Shown here: positions 19,066 to 28,246 of the stretch, piece by piece
Numbering within the stretch: position 1 is the first letter of the stretch
Layout: each line of letters begins with the position of its first letter
Origin: Cyclobacterium jeungdonense
GTDB taxonomy: Bacteria; Bacteroidota; Bacteroidia; Cytophagales; Cyclobacteriaceae
Reading direction: 5' to 3'
Assembly (NCBI RefSeq): GCF_010994275.1
Contig: NZ_WMCD01000011.1
Span: 124,001 to 188,000, forward strand
DNA: 64,000 bases
Made by a program: the position numbers and the translations under genes
The notes under the pieces: model-generated
The model's database searches: none
What the model was told of the DNA's origin: nothing
What the model saw: the letters and a program-made list of their open reading frames with translations, nothing else

Positions 19066-19886
19066 TACTTTTCTTTTTTGACCAAGACAGACTTTACTTC
19101 ATTAAACTCCTTAGAAGGGACAGTCACTTGGCCGGTTTCCGATTCCAAAAGAACTGATGTATTGCGGATCTTAATAATCCTGCCTTCTATATCGCTTATC
19201 TTCACATAATCTCCCTCTTTGTACAGTTTATGTATGTAATAGGAAGCGAGAATATTGCTGACCGATGTTTTAGCTCCCAAGCCAAATGCCAGTGCCGCAC
19301 CGAACAAAAGAGCCGCTAAAAGGATGTTTATCAATTGTGTAAGGAAAGCAATATCGATACCTATCTGATTAACGGCAATAATAATGGAAGTGATGAGAAT
19401 AGTGTACTGCACTATATTTCCGAGGATATGGCCATAAGAAATGGCAACCTGGGCCGTGGCGGAGGTGATCAAATTCCCCACCATCCTGCCAGCAATGATT
19501 CCCACAAAAACTATTAAAATGGCAGCAAAAATTCTCGGTGCATAGGTCAGGACACTTCCTAGCCAGGTGGTAATAATCGATAAACCGAGTACTTCGGTAC
19601 CGAGAATAAGAAAGAAAACAAAAATAATCCAGAAAAAAGTCTTGCTGATAAATGTGGCTGAAGGGCCGAAGTTGATGTGTTGGATCTTGTCTCTGAACCT
19701 GTCATTGATCAGGCTGTTTAAGTAATTCAACAAACGCTTGACCGCCCATTCAATGAGGCGCGCCACCAAATAACCTATTGTAAATACAATAAAGGCAAGG
19801 ATTAGTTTTGGAAGGATAGTGATCAGGCTGTCCCTGAATCCAAACGCTATTTTATGAAACTCTTCTACTAGCTGACTATAATCCAT
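19065..19886 (-). CDS. MscS-family mechanosensitive channel
   Basis: A 273-residue small-conductance mechanosensitive channel of the inner membrane, which in its family opens under membrane tension to release solutes during hypo-osmotic shock. An N-terminal helix and several further hydrophobic segments (about 20-45, 75-100, 110-135, 150-180) precede the pore-lining helix GAALAFGLGAKTSVSNILAS. The beta domain follows with the typical GDYVKISDIEGRIIKIRNTS and VPSKEF segments. The large MscS C-terminal domain is short or absent. It is the first gene of the operon and overlaps the second by one base, which ties osmotic release to Mg2+ homeostasis. Confidence 0.9.
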   Translation of the reverse strand: MDYSQLVEEFHKIAFGFRDSLITILPKLILAFIVFTIGYLVARLIEWAVKRLLNYLNSLINDRFRDKIQHINFGPSATFISKTFFWIIFVFFLILGTEVLGLSIITTWLGSVLTYAPRIFAAILIVFVGIIAGRMVGNLITSATAQVAISYGHILGNIVQYTILITSIIIAVNQIGIDIAFLTQLINILLAALLFGAALAFGLGAKTSVSNILASYYIHKLYKEGDYVKISDIEGRIIKIRNTSVLLESETGQVTVPSKEFNEVKSVLVKKEK

Positions 19887-20692
19887 TGTTTAAACTTGCC
19901 TGAATTAAAAAGACTTATCTTTAGTATCTTTCCAAAGTACAAAAAAACTTCAAATAATTTGCAAAAAACATTAATTTCAACCAGAATAGCAGGATGTCCC
20001 CGCTGAGTCTCTTGTAAAGGAGTTATCGGTTGAATAAATGCTATCCCGGGTCTATATGGAGCAATCAGACAGTATAAGGAAGTTGCCAATTTTACACCTT
20101 TTCTGGCGTTTTCATCCTATCACAGTGTCTGACAGGAAAGGATTTTGATTTGAAGTTTAAATGTTCACTCACCAGGTGGCCAGGCCTTCATTTTGTAAAT
20201 AAGGTTTGGGTGGAGTTGAAGTGAAAAACCCTCCCTGTCCATCACGATCTCATAAACACCACTTTTGTCCAATTCCACAAATACCCTTTCCTTGACCTGT
20301 TTCGGCCGGCTATTAACTTTGTATTGGAGTTGAGAATACCCTTACCCAACCTTCAAGGGGTTTGTTGAACTTTCCTTAAGTTTCATTCCCGTTGACCGGC
20401 GGTTCTTTTCAAAACCCCGGATGATCCCATGGTTAGACAAATGGCGGCATGATTTAGCGGTGGGATGCGAGCCTCCTGCAAGTCTGAATGCAGCGGTTCC
20501 CGAAACTGATCAGTTTTTGCTGAGGAGCAATAAAAGGGGAGGAGTAATGTGCTCTTTTTCAACAATTTAATTTTTATTTTTGGATTAATCCATACATTTG
20601 AACTTGAAATACTTAAGCTTTCGCGTCTTCTTTGGATTGGATTATTTATCAATTTATAGGAACCATTTTCAGGTCAACTAAATTACTTCATC
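19887..20692. other. Intergenic region between divergent operons
   Basis: About 800 bases between the minus-strand mscS operon and the plus-strand gene at 20693. It should hold both promoters, but I could not fix either. A short coding-like fragment on the minus strand is listed separately. The rest shows nothing I recognise. Confidence 0.45.
20165..20342 (-). pseudogene. Coding-like C-terminal fragment of unknown protein
   Basis: On the minus strand one frame reads YSQLQYKVNSRPKQVKERVF, then VELDKSGVYEIVMDREGF, then SLQLHPNLIYKMKAWPPGE before TGA at 20165-20167, about 56 codons of protein-like composition. The frame is closed upstream by a stop and has no start codon. It may be the tail of a deleted gene. 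I cannot name the family. Confidence 0.3.
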
Positions 20693-21499
20693 TTGAAAAA
20701 ACTTGCCATTCTTTTCGTGATCTTTCTTTGTGGGCAATCGGGCAATGCGCAGGAACAGGAAGGGTACTGGGGTCTGGCTGTAGGGATTAGATCACAAACC
20801 GTACAGGATCAATTGATTACCCAAAGTCGCTACAGTGGTGGGCCAATCTATTTCATGATTGATCATGAGCGCCGAAAAACCCAAAAACTTAGCCATTTCC
20901 AATTTGAAGGAAGTATTGGTTCGCTTAAGACCCGGGAATTTGAAATTGGAAAATCTTTGGGCCGGTACCAGCAGCCGAAAGTTACTTCCTACTGGAATGA
21001 AATCAGCTACTCCTCCCTTTTTTTGATCCGGGAGTCTGAAAAGGGAAATTGGTGGTTTGGTCCCTCTATTTCAAGTCTGATCCATGTCCGCTTTTCACCA
21101 CGCTGGGACAATAGCTCAATCAATTATGATTTCAGTGGAAATTTCCAGGCTGAACTAAGCTATCGCCGTAATTTCCAACTTTTTGGCAAGGAAATGAAAG
21201 GTAATACCGGCTTTAAACTTCCTCTTATTGGATTCATGACCCGACCGGTTTTTGCTGGTGTGCCTGATTTTTTGGATCAGGAAAGGCGCTTTGAGAGTCA
21301 GTTGTTTGATAATACCAGCATAAGTTGGTTGGGAAACTTTCCCCGTTTTCAATTCGATAATTTTGTGGAGTTTCCTATTTATGGAGGCAATAAAATCCAG
21401 TTGATCTACAATTGGGAGTATTATTCTTTCCAAAACCCTAGCCTGGTACAAACTGCTGCCCATACTTTAGGTATCAACTTTCTAATGCGCACAAGATGA
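20693..21499 (+). CDS. Secreted or outer-membrane protein of unknown function
   Basis: Starts at TTG 20693 (read MKKLAILFVIFLCGQSGNAQ), a clean signal peptide with cleavage after NAQ. The mature 248 residues are rich in aromatic residues and in alternating polar and hydrophobic strands (VTSYWNEISYSSLFLI, GNWWFGPSISSLIHVRF, KIQLIYNWEYYSFQNPS) and end in LGINFLMRTR, which looks like an outer-membrane beta-barrel. I do not recognise a family. The stop overlaps the next start (ATGA), so it is translationally coupled to an S41 peptidase lipoprotein and the two probably act together at the cell envelope. Confidence 0.7.
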   Translation: MKKLAILFVIFLCGQSGNAQEQEGYWGLAVGIRSQTVQDQLITQSRYSGGPIYFMIDHERRKTQKLSHFQFEGSIGSLKTREFEIGKSLGRYQQPKVTSYWNEISYSSLFLIRESEKGNWWFGPSISSLIHVRFSPRWDNSSINYDFSGNFQAELSYRRNFQLFGKEMKGNTGFKLPLIGFMTRPVFAGVPDFLDQERRFESQLFDNTSISWLGNFPRFQFDNFVEFPIYGGNKIQLIYNWEYYSFQNPSLVQTAAHTLGINFLMRTR

Positions 21500-22506
21500 A
21501 AAAGCTACCTGGAATAATGACTTTATTGACGATGTTGTTTTTTCTCTCCTGCGAGCAGATTCTTTTGGATTCACCACCGGATAATACCAATGCAGAAAAT
21601 TTTGATATTCTTTGGGAGGTTATGAATGAACGCTATTCCTTTTTTGACTTCAAAAAAATAGACTGGGATAGCGTAAAAAACGTTTACCGACCCATCGCGC
21701 TTCAGGCGCAAAATGAAACAGCGCTTTATGATGTAATGGCTGCGATGCTGAATACCCTGAGGGATGGTCACGTAAACCTAAGGACGCCTTTTGACATCAG
21801 CCGTTATTTACCCTATCTGGAAGCTCCTTCCAACTATAGTTTCGATGTTTTGGAGCGTAATTACCTGGGGGATTATCGAATCACTGGATATCTTCTCAAT
21901 CAGGAGATCAACGGTGTCGGCTACATACACTACCGAAGTTTTACCTCAACTATTCTGGAAAGTGAACTGGACCTTGTAATAGAGCGGTTTAAAAGTTTGC
22001 CCGGAGTCATCATCGACATCAGAAATAACGAAGGAGGTAATCCGGAAAATGGATTGAAAATTGCCGCCAGGTTGATTGACGAACGCACGAAGCTATATTC
22101 CTACCAAACGAAAAATGGTCCTGGTTCGAATGATTATTCACCACAAAAGGAAGTCTTTTTAAATCCAAATACCGAATCCCCGCATTTCGAAGGAAGGGTG
22201 GTCGTCTTAACCAATAGAAAAGTGTACAGCGCAGGTTCGTACTTTTCAGCTTATATCAAAGCTATTGATGGGGCAATCCTAATGGGAGATGATACCGGAG
22301 GGGGTTCTGGGGTTCCCGCAGGATATGATCTGCCCAACGGATGGTATTTCAACTACAGTTCCACTATAGGATACACCGTGAATGGACTTAATTTTGAGGC
22401 TGGGGTGCCGGTGGATATCCGGGTGCAAATGAGCCCTGAAGATATAGCTGAAGGTAAGGATCCAATTTTGGAAAGAGCGATTGAGTACATTAAAACCGGA
22501 AGCTAA
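21496..22506 (+). CDS. S41-family peptidase lipoprotein
   Basis: A 336-residue C-terminal-processing-peptidase relative, exported as a lipoprotein (signal MKKLPGIMTLLTMLFFLSC with Cys at 19). The N-terminal part (about 35-100) has the family entry NFDILWEVMNERYSFFDFKK and LRDGHVNL. The catalytic domain shows PGVIIDIRNNEGGNPENG, then VVVLTNRKVYSAGSYFSAY, where S245 is the predicted nucleophile, then GDDTGGGSGVPAG. No PDZ domain is obvious. It overlaps the preceding gene by four bases. The substrate is unknown; family members degrade or trim envelope proteins or peptides. Confidence 0.88.
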   Translation: MKKLPGIMTLLTMLFFLSCEQILLDSPPDNTNAENFDILWEVMNERYSFFDFKKIDWDSVKNVYRPIALQAQNETALYDVMAAMLNTLRDGHVNLRTPFDISRYLPYLEAPSNYSFDVLERNYLGDYRITGYLLNQEINGVGYIHYRSFTSTILESELDLVIERFKSLPGVIIDIRNNEGGNPENGLKIAARLIDERTKLYSYQTKNGPGSNDYSPQKEVFLNPNTESPHFEGRVVVLTNRKVYSAGSYFSAYIKAIDGAILMGDDTGGGSGVPAGYDLPNGWYFNYSSTIGYTVNGLNFEAGVPVDIRVQMSPEDIAEGKDPILERAIEYIKTGS

Positions 22507-23254
22507 CAGACAGAGGGTTAATAAAGGCCAATGATGATCTATAAAAAAGCCGTGATCCAGCCGAAAATCCAGCCCTTTCTTATTGTCAACCATCGAATAG
22601 GCTTAGGATTTTTTCATCTTCTAAAAACCTTCCAACAAGTTGCACTGGTACAGTGAAGGTCTGGCTGAGGTGCGCCTGCGGCGGGCTTTAGGAGAGCCAC
22701 TTACGAGTCCGGTTGCAGCCATACAGGAGGTGACTGAAGGCACAATTTGGGGGAAGTAACGGATATATGGTTCAGATTCACCAAGAAATTTTAAGGGAAA
22801 TAATCCTGCAGGAATTGCCTGCCAGGACTTTTTCTATTCTCGTTTCTAAAGATAAAGGGACTGTAAAAAGTCATCTCTATATTACCTAAGGCCTGGCAAT
22901 TTTCCTGCCTATGAAAATGAGAATGCTAATTGAAGGTTTCGGTAATTTTCCGATATTTAGAGGAGATTTCTTTTCAGGCGATAATCGAAATAACCCTAAG
23001 GCTTGCGGTTATCGAGTAATTGCTGGTAATTTAAAAGTAAATAATAGCTTGTAATCGGTTTGAAAAAATCGGTAAGAAGGCTTGCAATAGTTTAACCTAC
23101 TATATTTATTGTTCCATAGAGATTGACTGTATGGTTTACGCCTAATGCTTTTGCATAATACTTCCAATCGAGCAGCGAAGTGCTGCCAAAGTTAGGTCTT
23201 GATGAAGTTTATGATTAAAACTCTGTACAAAGGAATTAGTTAACTCACATTATA
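22507..23254. other. Intergenic region with copy B of repeat 1
   Basis: About 750 bases without a gene. Copy B of the long intergenic repeat occupies 22709-23026. The remaining 230 bases before the large fusion gene presumably contain its promoter; none is clear. Confidence 0.5.
22709..23026 (+). repeat. Dispersed intergenic repeat 1, copy B
   Basis: Colinear with 15991-16350 in the same orientation, with small insertions and deletions. The central block ATCCTGCAGGAATTGCCTGC followed by CAGGACTTTTTC keeps a hairpin plus T run, as in copy A. The downstream block GGTTTCGGTAATTTTCCGAT followed by ATTTAG is the best conserved part. Confidence 0.7.
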
Positions 23255-26200
23255 ATGCCAAAAAATAAAAGCTTTTCCAGCAGAAAATGCCAACCCCAAA
23301 GCATTCCTGTTAACGGAAGCGCCAAATCCCAGATGACCGTTTTAGGCAGTCAGGCGTGGTTAAATTCCAGATTAATCCATTCTGCGTTTATTCACTGGAA
23401 GGTTGGGTGCTTACTGCTTGTTTTTTTCGCATCCTTGCTGTGGGCATGTTCTCCGTCCAAAGTCCCTTCTGATACATTTTTTGATGGTCAGTCATTTAGT
23501 GGCTGGAATGCCCACACAGGATCGGTTTGGCGCATAAAGGATGGAGTCATTACGGGTGGCAGTTTAAAGGGGAATCCGCGCAATGAATTCCTGGCGACGG
23601 ACAAGGTATATAAAAACTTTCACCTGCGGCTCGAATACCGGCTTGTTGGCACAGAAGGATTCGTGAATGGTGGCGTGCAGTTTCACAGCCGGCGAACCAG
23701 CAATCCGGCGAATGAGATGAGTGGTTACCAGGCAGACATCGGTGCAGGCTATACGGGCTACCTCTATGATGAGTCGCGGCGCAATCGCTTTTTGGCGGAA
23801 GCAGATTCTGATTTCGTTGCTTCGATTGAGCGGCCAGGCCAATGGAACCATTACGAAGTCATTGCCCGTGGCAAGCAGGTGACGATCATTCTCAACGGTC
23901 AAAGGACGATTACCTACCAGGAGCAGGAGGAAGATATTCCGCTGGAAGGGCACATTGCCTTGCAGATCCACGGCAACTGCAAAGCAGAAATTTCGTTCCG
24001 CAACCTGCATATTGAGGAGTTGGATGATACCGTCATCCCTCCCAATGAGGCTATCCTGAGTCGTTTCGGAAGCATACAGCACCGGGCGCCGGTTCCCGCC
24101 TTCGAAGACGGCACCTTTCAGTTGCAAGAAGAGGATGTTGTCGTATTTGTAGGTCAGGAAAACTTTGTGCGTGAGCAAAGATCGGGCGAATTGGAGTCGC
24201 TGTTGGCAGCAGGTTTTGCCAGGCAGCGCCCTCGTTTTCGTTCGATGGCCTGGGAGGGGGATGTGGTCTATGAGCAATGGCGTGATCTGAACTTCGGTGA
24301 TTGGGGCGATCAATTGGATGCTGTGGGCGCTACGGTGATCCTGGCCCAATTCGGTCAGATGGAAGCACTGGATGGTCCCGACCGACTGGCGGATTTCGAA
24401 GCAGCCTACCACCGCTTGCTGGATCAATTAACCCGCCGAACCCACAAGTTGGTGTTGGTGTCACCCATCCGTTTTGAAAAGCCGCTTGCTTCCCATGCAC
24501 CCGACCTTAGGGAAAGGAATGACGATCTTCAGTTGTATGTGCAATCGATGGAAAAGATTGCGGCGCAACGCAATGCGCTATTTGTGGATCTGACCACGAT
24601 GCCTTACGGGAATCGGCTCACTGAGAATGGAATCCATCTGACACCGGAGGGGCTTCGCCGGGTGAGTGCGGAAATTGCCAGGCAGTTGGATGTTGAAATC
24701 GAGGTGATACCTTCGGAGGCGGTCCGTCAGGCCATCGTTCAAAAAAACCGCCTTTGGTTCGATTTTTGGCGGCCGGCAAACTGGTCCTTTGTCTACGGAG
24801 ACCGCGTGAATCAAATGTATGGGCAGGGGGCCGGGGCTGAGCCCTCGCTTCAGGTCGCATTTGAGCAACAGCTGCCCCTTGTGGAAAAAGCAGATGCCGT
24901 CATTTATGATCGAATAGCAGGTAAAGAAGCACCGGGAGTATCGGTTGCTCCGGTTGTGTACAGTGAGATCGATGCGTTGACACCAGAAGAACAACTGGCA
25001 GGGTTCACGACCGCAGAAGGGTATTCGGTCAATCTTTTCGCTTCAGAGCTGGAAGGAGTAGTGAATCCCGTGCAATTCGCATGGGACGAAGAGGGAAGAC
25101 TCTATGTAGCCTGTTCACCCTCCTACCCGCAGACATTGGCTGGGATGCCTGCGCAGGACTACATACAAGTCCTGGAAGATTGGGACCGTGACGGAGTAGC
25201 GGATAGCTCGTGGCGGTTTGCCGAAAACCTGAGCATGGTACAAGGCATAGAACCGGGTGGAGACGGGGTCTACGTCTGCGACTTTGATCGAATTCTCTAT
25301 CTCCGTGACACCGACGGGGACAAAAAGGCCGATGAGCGGCAGGTAATATTCTCCGGTTTCGGCGTAGGCGATACACATCAAATGGTAAACAGCATTACGC
25401 ATGGACCGGACGGGACCCTGTGGTTCACCCAGGGACTTCACGCCATTTCCAGGGTGGAGACCCCGCATGGAGTTGCCCGTCTGGACCGAGCCGGAGTTTG
25501 GAGATATCACCCCCGCCGCCTGAAATTGGAGAGTTTCTTCGGAGGGGGAATGGCGGGAGCCAATTGCTGGGGCGTGGCGTTTGACGACTACGGCCAGGTC
25601 TTTCACAAGACGGGAGATCGCCCGGAAGGCTATTGGACTGTACCAGGTTTGGTTCCATTTCCGGCGCAAGGAGATTCCCGCTACCATGAAGATCCGAACA
25701 CGGCCTACGAAAAGACCAATCCGGAGCAGTATCATGATGTAGGTCCCCTATTTGAGACCTCGCCCAAAACGACGTCCCTGGAAATCATTGGAACATCGGC
25801 CATGCCCGAAGAGCTGCAAGGCGCAGCGTTGATCGGCGGATACTTCGGCTCTGTGGTGGAAGTGCACCAATTCGAAGATGCAGGTTCCGGATTTGCGACC
25901 AAACAGCTTCCCCGATTGATCAGCTCCTCCGATAATTCGTTTCGCCCGGTGGACGTATCTGTGGGGCCTGATGGAGCTTTGTATGTGGCGGATTGGTTCA
26001 ACCCGATCATTGGTCACTACCAGGCGAGCTATGCCGACCCACGACGGGACAAGTCACATGGCCGTATCTGGAGGATCACAGCAGATTCCAGGTCGTCCTT
26101 TGACTATCCCGATCTATCCGCGATGGATGCGGGCCAACTGCTAGAACTTCTGGATTCTCAGGAGCGATGGATGCGCTACCAGGCAAAGCGCTTGCTTTAT

Positions 26201-27073
26201 TACCAGCCAACGGAAACGGTTGTGGCTGCGGCAGACGCTTTGGACCTCCAGGATCGAAAAGACCGGTTTCTCCTCGAATTGATCGGGGTCTACCAGGCGC
26301 ATGAAACTGTCCGACCGGAATTGCTCGATCGCCTGTTGGGGTCGAAGGATTTCCGGATTCGGGCCTATGGTGCCCGTGTGCTGGGAGATTGGGCGTCGCG
26401 GCTGGAAGATGGAGCCCTTGGTCGGTTAAGGCAATTGGTTAATGATGCCCACCCCCGGGTCCGCTTGGAGGCAGTGATAGCCGCCAGCTACCTGCGGGAG
26501 ATCCCTGCGATCGAAGTGGTAACTGCAGCACTCGAACATGAAATGGACCCCTTTCTACAGTATGCGTTGAGGCAGAGTGCACGATCCCTTCAGATTCTCT
26601 GGGAGACTCCTTTTCAGGAGGGGGAACTCAAGGCCGCATCGAAGGTTCAGGAAAACTTTCTGCGGGAGCTGTTGGATCAGGGACCTGCGCTCGTTTCTAC
26701 TGGCGAAGCCTTGTATGAAAAGGCCTGCCTGACATGCCATCAGCCTGGTGGTAAGGGTCTGCCAAAGGTGTATCCACCCCTGCTAGGTTCAAAGCGGGTC
26801 ACCGGAGACGAAACGAAGCTCATCAAAATCGTGCTCAATGGGCTTACCGGTCCCCTCGACGTTGCGGGAGAAGAATACGGTGCCGGAACCCAGTCCATTC
26901 CCATGCCTCCCATGGGTGGGATGAGCGATCAGGAGATCGCTGATGTCCTGACCTACATCCGCAAGGAATTTGGTAACGGATCACCCGCCGTAGCTCCCGA
27001 AACGGTTGCGAAAATCCGGGCGGAGGTCTCTGGACGAACCAAACCCTGGACCATCAGGGAGCTGGCCGACTGA
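23255..27073 (+). CDS. Multidomain protein: DUF1080, SGNH-like, propeller dehydrogenase, HEAT and cytochrome c
   Basis: A 1272-residue exported protein. A hydrophobic segment ends in a lipobox (FFASLLWAC, Cys 65); M27 is an alternative start. Domains in order: DUF1080 / 3-keto-disaccharide hydrolase-type lectin fold (about 72-262, DTFFDGQSFSGWNAHTGSVW); an SGNH-hydrolase-like domain (about 285-490) with GQENFVR, FGQMEA and NGIHLTPEGL in place of the canonical catalytic motifs, so activity is doubtful; a PVC-type membrane-bound dehydrogenase propeller (about 575-930, GFTTAEGYSVNLFA, VGPDGALYVADW); HEAT-like repeats (about 940-1110); and a cytochrome c domain with CLTCH at 1158-1162 and a later Met-rich loop (PMPPMGGM). 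The role is probably periplasmic oxidation of a sugar or alcohol with electron transfer to c-type haem. The gene looks much richer in G+C than its surroundings, suggesting transfer. Confidence 0.85.
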   Translation: MPKNKSFSSRKCQPQSIPVNGSAKSQMTVLGSQAWLNSRLIHSAFIHWKVGCLLLVFFASLLWACSPSKVPSDTFFDGQSFSGWNAHTGSVWRIKDGVITGGSLKGNPRNEFLATDKVYKNFHLRLEYRLVGTEGFVNGGVQFHSRRTSNPANEMSGYQADIGAGYTGYLYDESRRNRFLAEADSDFVASIERPGQWNHYEVIARGKQVTIILNGQRTITYQEQEEDIPLEGHIALQIHGNCKAEISFRNLHIEELDDTVIPPNEAILSRFGSIQHRAPVPAFEDGTFQLQEEDVVVFVGQENFVREQRSGELESLLAAGFARQRPRFRSMAWEGDVVYEQWRDLNFGDWGDQLDAVGATVILAQFGQMEALDGPDRLADFEAAYHRLLDQLTRRTHKLVLVSPIRFEKPLASHAPDLRERNDDLQLYVQSMEKIAAQRNALFVDLTTMPYGNRLTENGIHLTPEGLRRVSAEIARQLDVEIEVIPSEAVRQAIVQKNRLWFDFWRPANWSFVYGDRVNQMYGQGAGAEPSLQVAFEQQLPLVEKADAVIYDRIAGKEAPGVSVAPVVYSEIDALTPEEQLAGFTTAEGYSVNLFASELEGVVNPVQFAWDEEGRLYVACSPSYPQTLAGMPAQDYIQVLEDWDRDGVADSSWRFAENLSMVQGIEPGGDGVYVCDFDRILYLRDTDGDKKADERQVIFSGFGVGDTHQMVNSITHGPDGTLWFTQGLHAISRVETPHGVARLDRAGVWRYHPRRLKLESFFGGGMAGANCWGVAFDDYGQVFHKTGDRPEGYWTVPGLVPFPAQGDSRYHEDPNTAYEKTNPEQYHDVGPLFETSPKTTSLEIIGTSAMPEELQGAALIGGYFGSVVEVHQFEDAGSGFATKQLPRLISSSDNSFRPVDVSVGPDGALYVADWFNPIIGHYQASYADPRRDKSHGRIWRITADSRSSFDYPDLSAMDAGQLLELLDSQERWMRYQAKRLLYYQPTETVVAAADALDLQDRKDRFLLELIGVYQAHETVRPELLDRLLGSKDFRIRAYGARVLGDWASRLEDGALGRLRQLVNDAHPRVRLEAVIAASYLREIPAIEVVTAALEHEMDPFLQYALRQSARSLQILWETPFQEGELKAASKVQENFLRELLDQGPALVSTGEALYEKACLTCHQPGGKGLPKVYPPLLGSKRVTGDETKLIKIVLNGLTGPLDVAGEEYGAGTQSIPMPPMGGMSDQEIADVLTYIRKEFGNGSPAVAPETVAKIRAEVSGRTKPWTIRELAD

Positions 27074-27299
27074 TCCGGCTTTCCAACTCTAGCCTATATA
27101 ATAAAATAAACTTTAATTGACAGTCCACTGTTAAATGCTGCTATCCGCCTTTCGATTGGTCGGGCCTGGGTATATGTTCTTAGATACCCGCGCAGGAGTA
27201 GCATTTTTCTTCACCTCGGAAATCCATTGTTTCCTGTTTTGTTCGCGACGTGATCGCTCTTTTTTATATCTGTTGATTTTCAGTGGTTTTAAACTAACA

Positions 27300-27404
27300 G
27301 ATCATTTAATGAGCTATCCCAATTGGGACAAAGAGCAGGTTCTGGCTGCACTCGAGTACGCAGCCGATATAATTACCAATGAGGAATCGATTGAAACGGA
27401 ATGA
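27300..27404 (+). pseudogene. C-terminal remnant of a DUF433-type antitoxin
   Basis: The end of an open frame reads MSYPNWDKEQVLAALEYAAD then IITNEESIETE. The YP-x-x-x-x-x-x-VLAALEYAAD pattern is the C-terminal helix of DUF433 antitoxins. The preceding residues of the frame (rich in Phe, Cys and Arg) do not resemble the family, so the N-terminal DNA-binding part is missing. The stop overlaps an ATG (ATGATC at 27401) whose first residues, MIITNENVGQELIELSK, resemble the start of a DUF5615 PIN-like toxin (normally DEN near the N-terminus). That frame then runs into the antisense of the receiver gene, so the toxin is truncated too. Confidence 0.4.
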
Positions 27405-27454
27405 TCATCACTAATGAAAATGTCGGTCAAGAATTGATTGAATTATCAAAACCA

Positions 27455-27892
27455 TTAATCTTCTTTAATTCCCATAATCGGATGCAGGCAGGATGCCCAG
27501 TATTTAAAAATAATTTTCAGCAGTTCGCCCTGCGCTTCTATCGTCTCAGCCTTTTTAAAATAGCCCTGCACACTATGAGAATAGGCTTTTTTTACCGTTT
27601 TATTGGAGGCATCACTGGAGAAAAAAACAAATGGAATGGATTTTTCACGCAGGTAGCGGTCCTTTTCAATTTCCCTCTTAAATTCCAGGCCGTTCATTCC
27701 CGGCATGTTAATATCGCTAATGATTAGGAAAATCTCGTCACGGTTTTCTTTTAGGTGTATAAGCGCTTCTTTAGGATCTGCAATGTATTCTACATCAGTA
27801 AACCGGTCTATTGAGGCCAATGCTTCTTTAAGTAGTAGTTCTTCATACGGCTGATCATCCACCAGGAGGATCTTTCCGGTTATTTTTTCCAT
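27455..27892 (-). CDS. Single-domain response regulator (receiver)
   Basis: A 145-residue receiver-only protein. The acidic pocket is VDDQPYEE near residues 11-17, the phospho-acceptor Asp lies in LIISDINMPGMNG (about residue 58), the conserved Ser is in FVFFSSDAS, and the conserved Lys is in GYFKKAETIE. No output domain follows, so it should act as a phosphorelay intermediate or by protein contact. A histidine kinase is encoded on the opposite strand about 1.6 kb away; pairing is possible but not shown by adjacency. Confidence 0.9.
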   Translation of the reverse strand: MEKITGKILLVDDQPYEELLLKEALASIDRFTDVEYIADPKEALIHLKENRDEIFLIISDINMPGMNGLEFKREIEKDRYLREKSIPFVFFSSDASNKTVKKAYSHSVQGYFKKAETIEAQGELLKIIFKYWASCLHPIMGIKED

Positions 27893-28246
27893 AGAATGTT
27901 GATAATTAGCGTTTACACTACTTACATGATTAAATCATTATTAAAAATAAGGTTTTTTAATAAGTATAAAAATTAACTGCGGACAAAAGCTGCTTTGGAA
28001 GCAGGGTTACCTGAGCAATATTAATACCAATGCACCTCTTTTGGAAAGCATCTTGCTGCTTATTTGTCAATACCTATCAGGTGGCTGCAAGGTAATGCGT
28101 TTGGATCGGAGGTGGTCTGTGACGCAGTAATGCTAAATGAAGTACTGTCCCTTCGGCAGGCTTAGCGAGACCGGCAGCAGGTTATTGATTCAGAATTCTG
28201 CGAGCTGACGGTAATGCTCCTGCCTTCCACATCAATTTTGTATTCT
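27893..28246. other. Spacer without recognised features
   Basis: About 350 bases. Short frames only; nothing recognised. It should include the promoter of the minus-strand receiver gene. Confidence 0.4.

Noticed and set aside
23564..24427. 287-codon minus-strand frame
   Set aside because: It is a shadow of the large GC-rich fusion gene; high G+C lengthens antisense frames.
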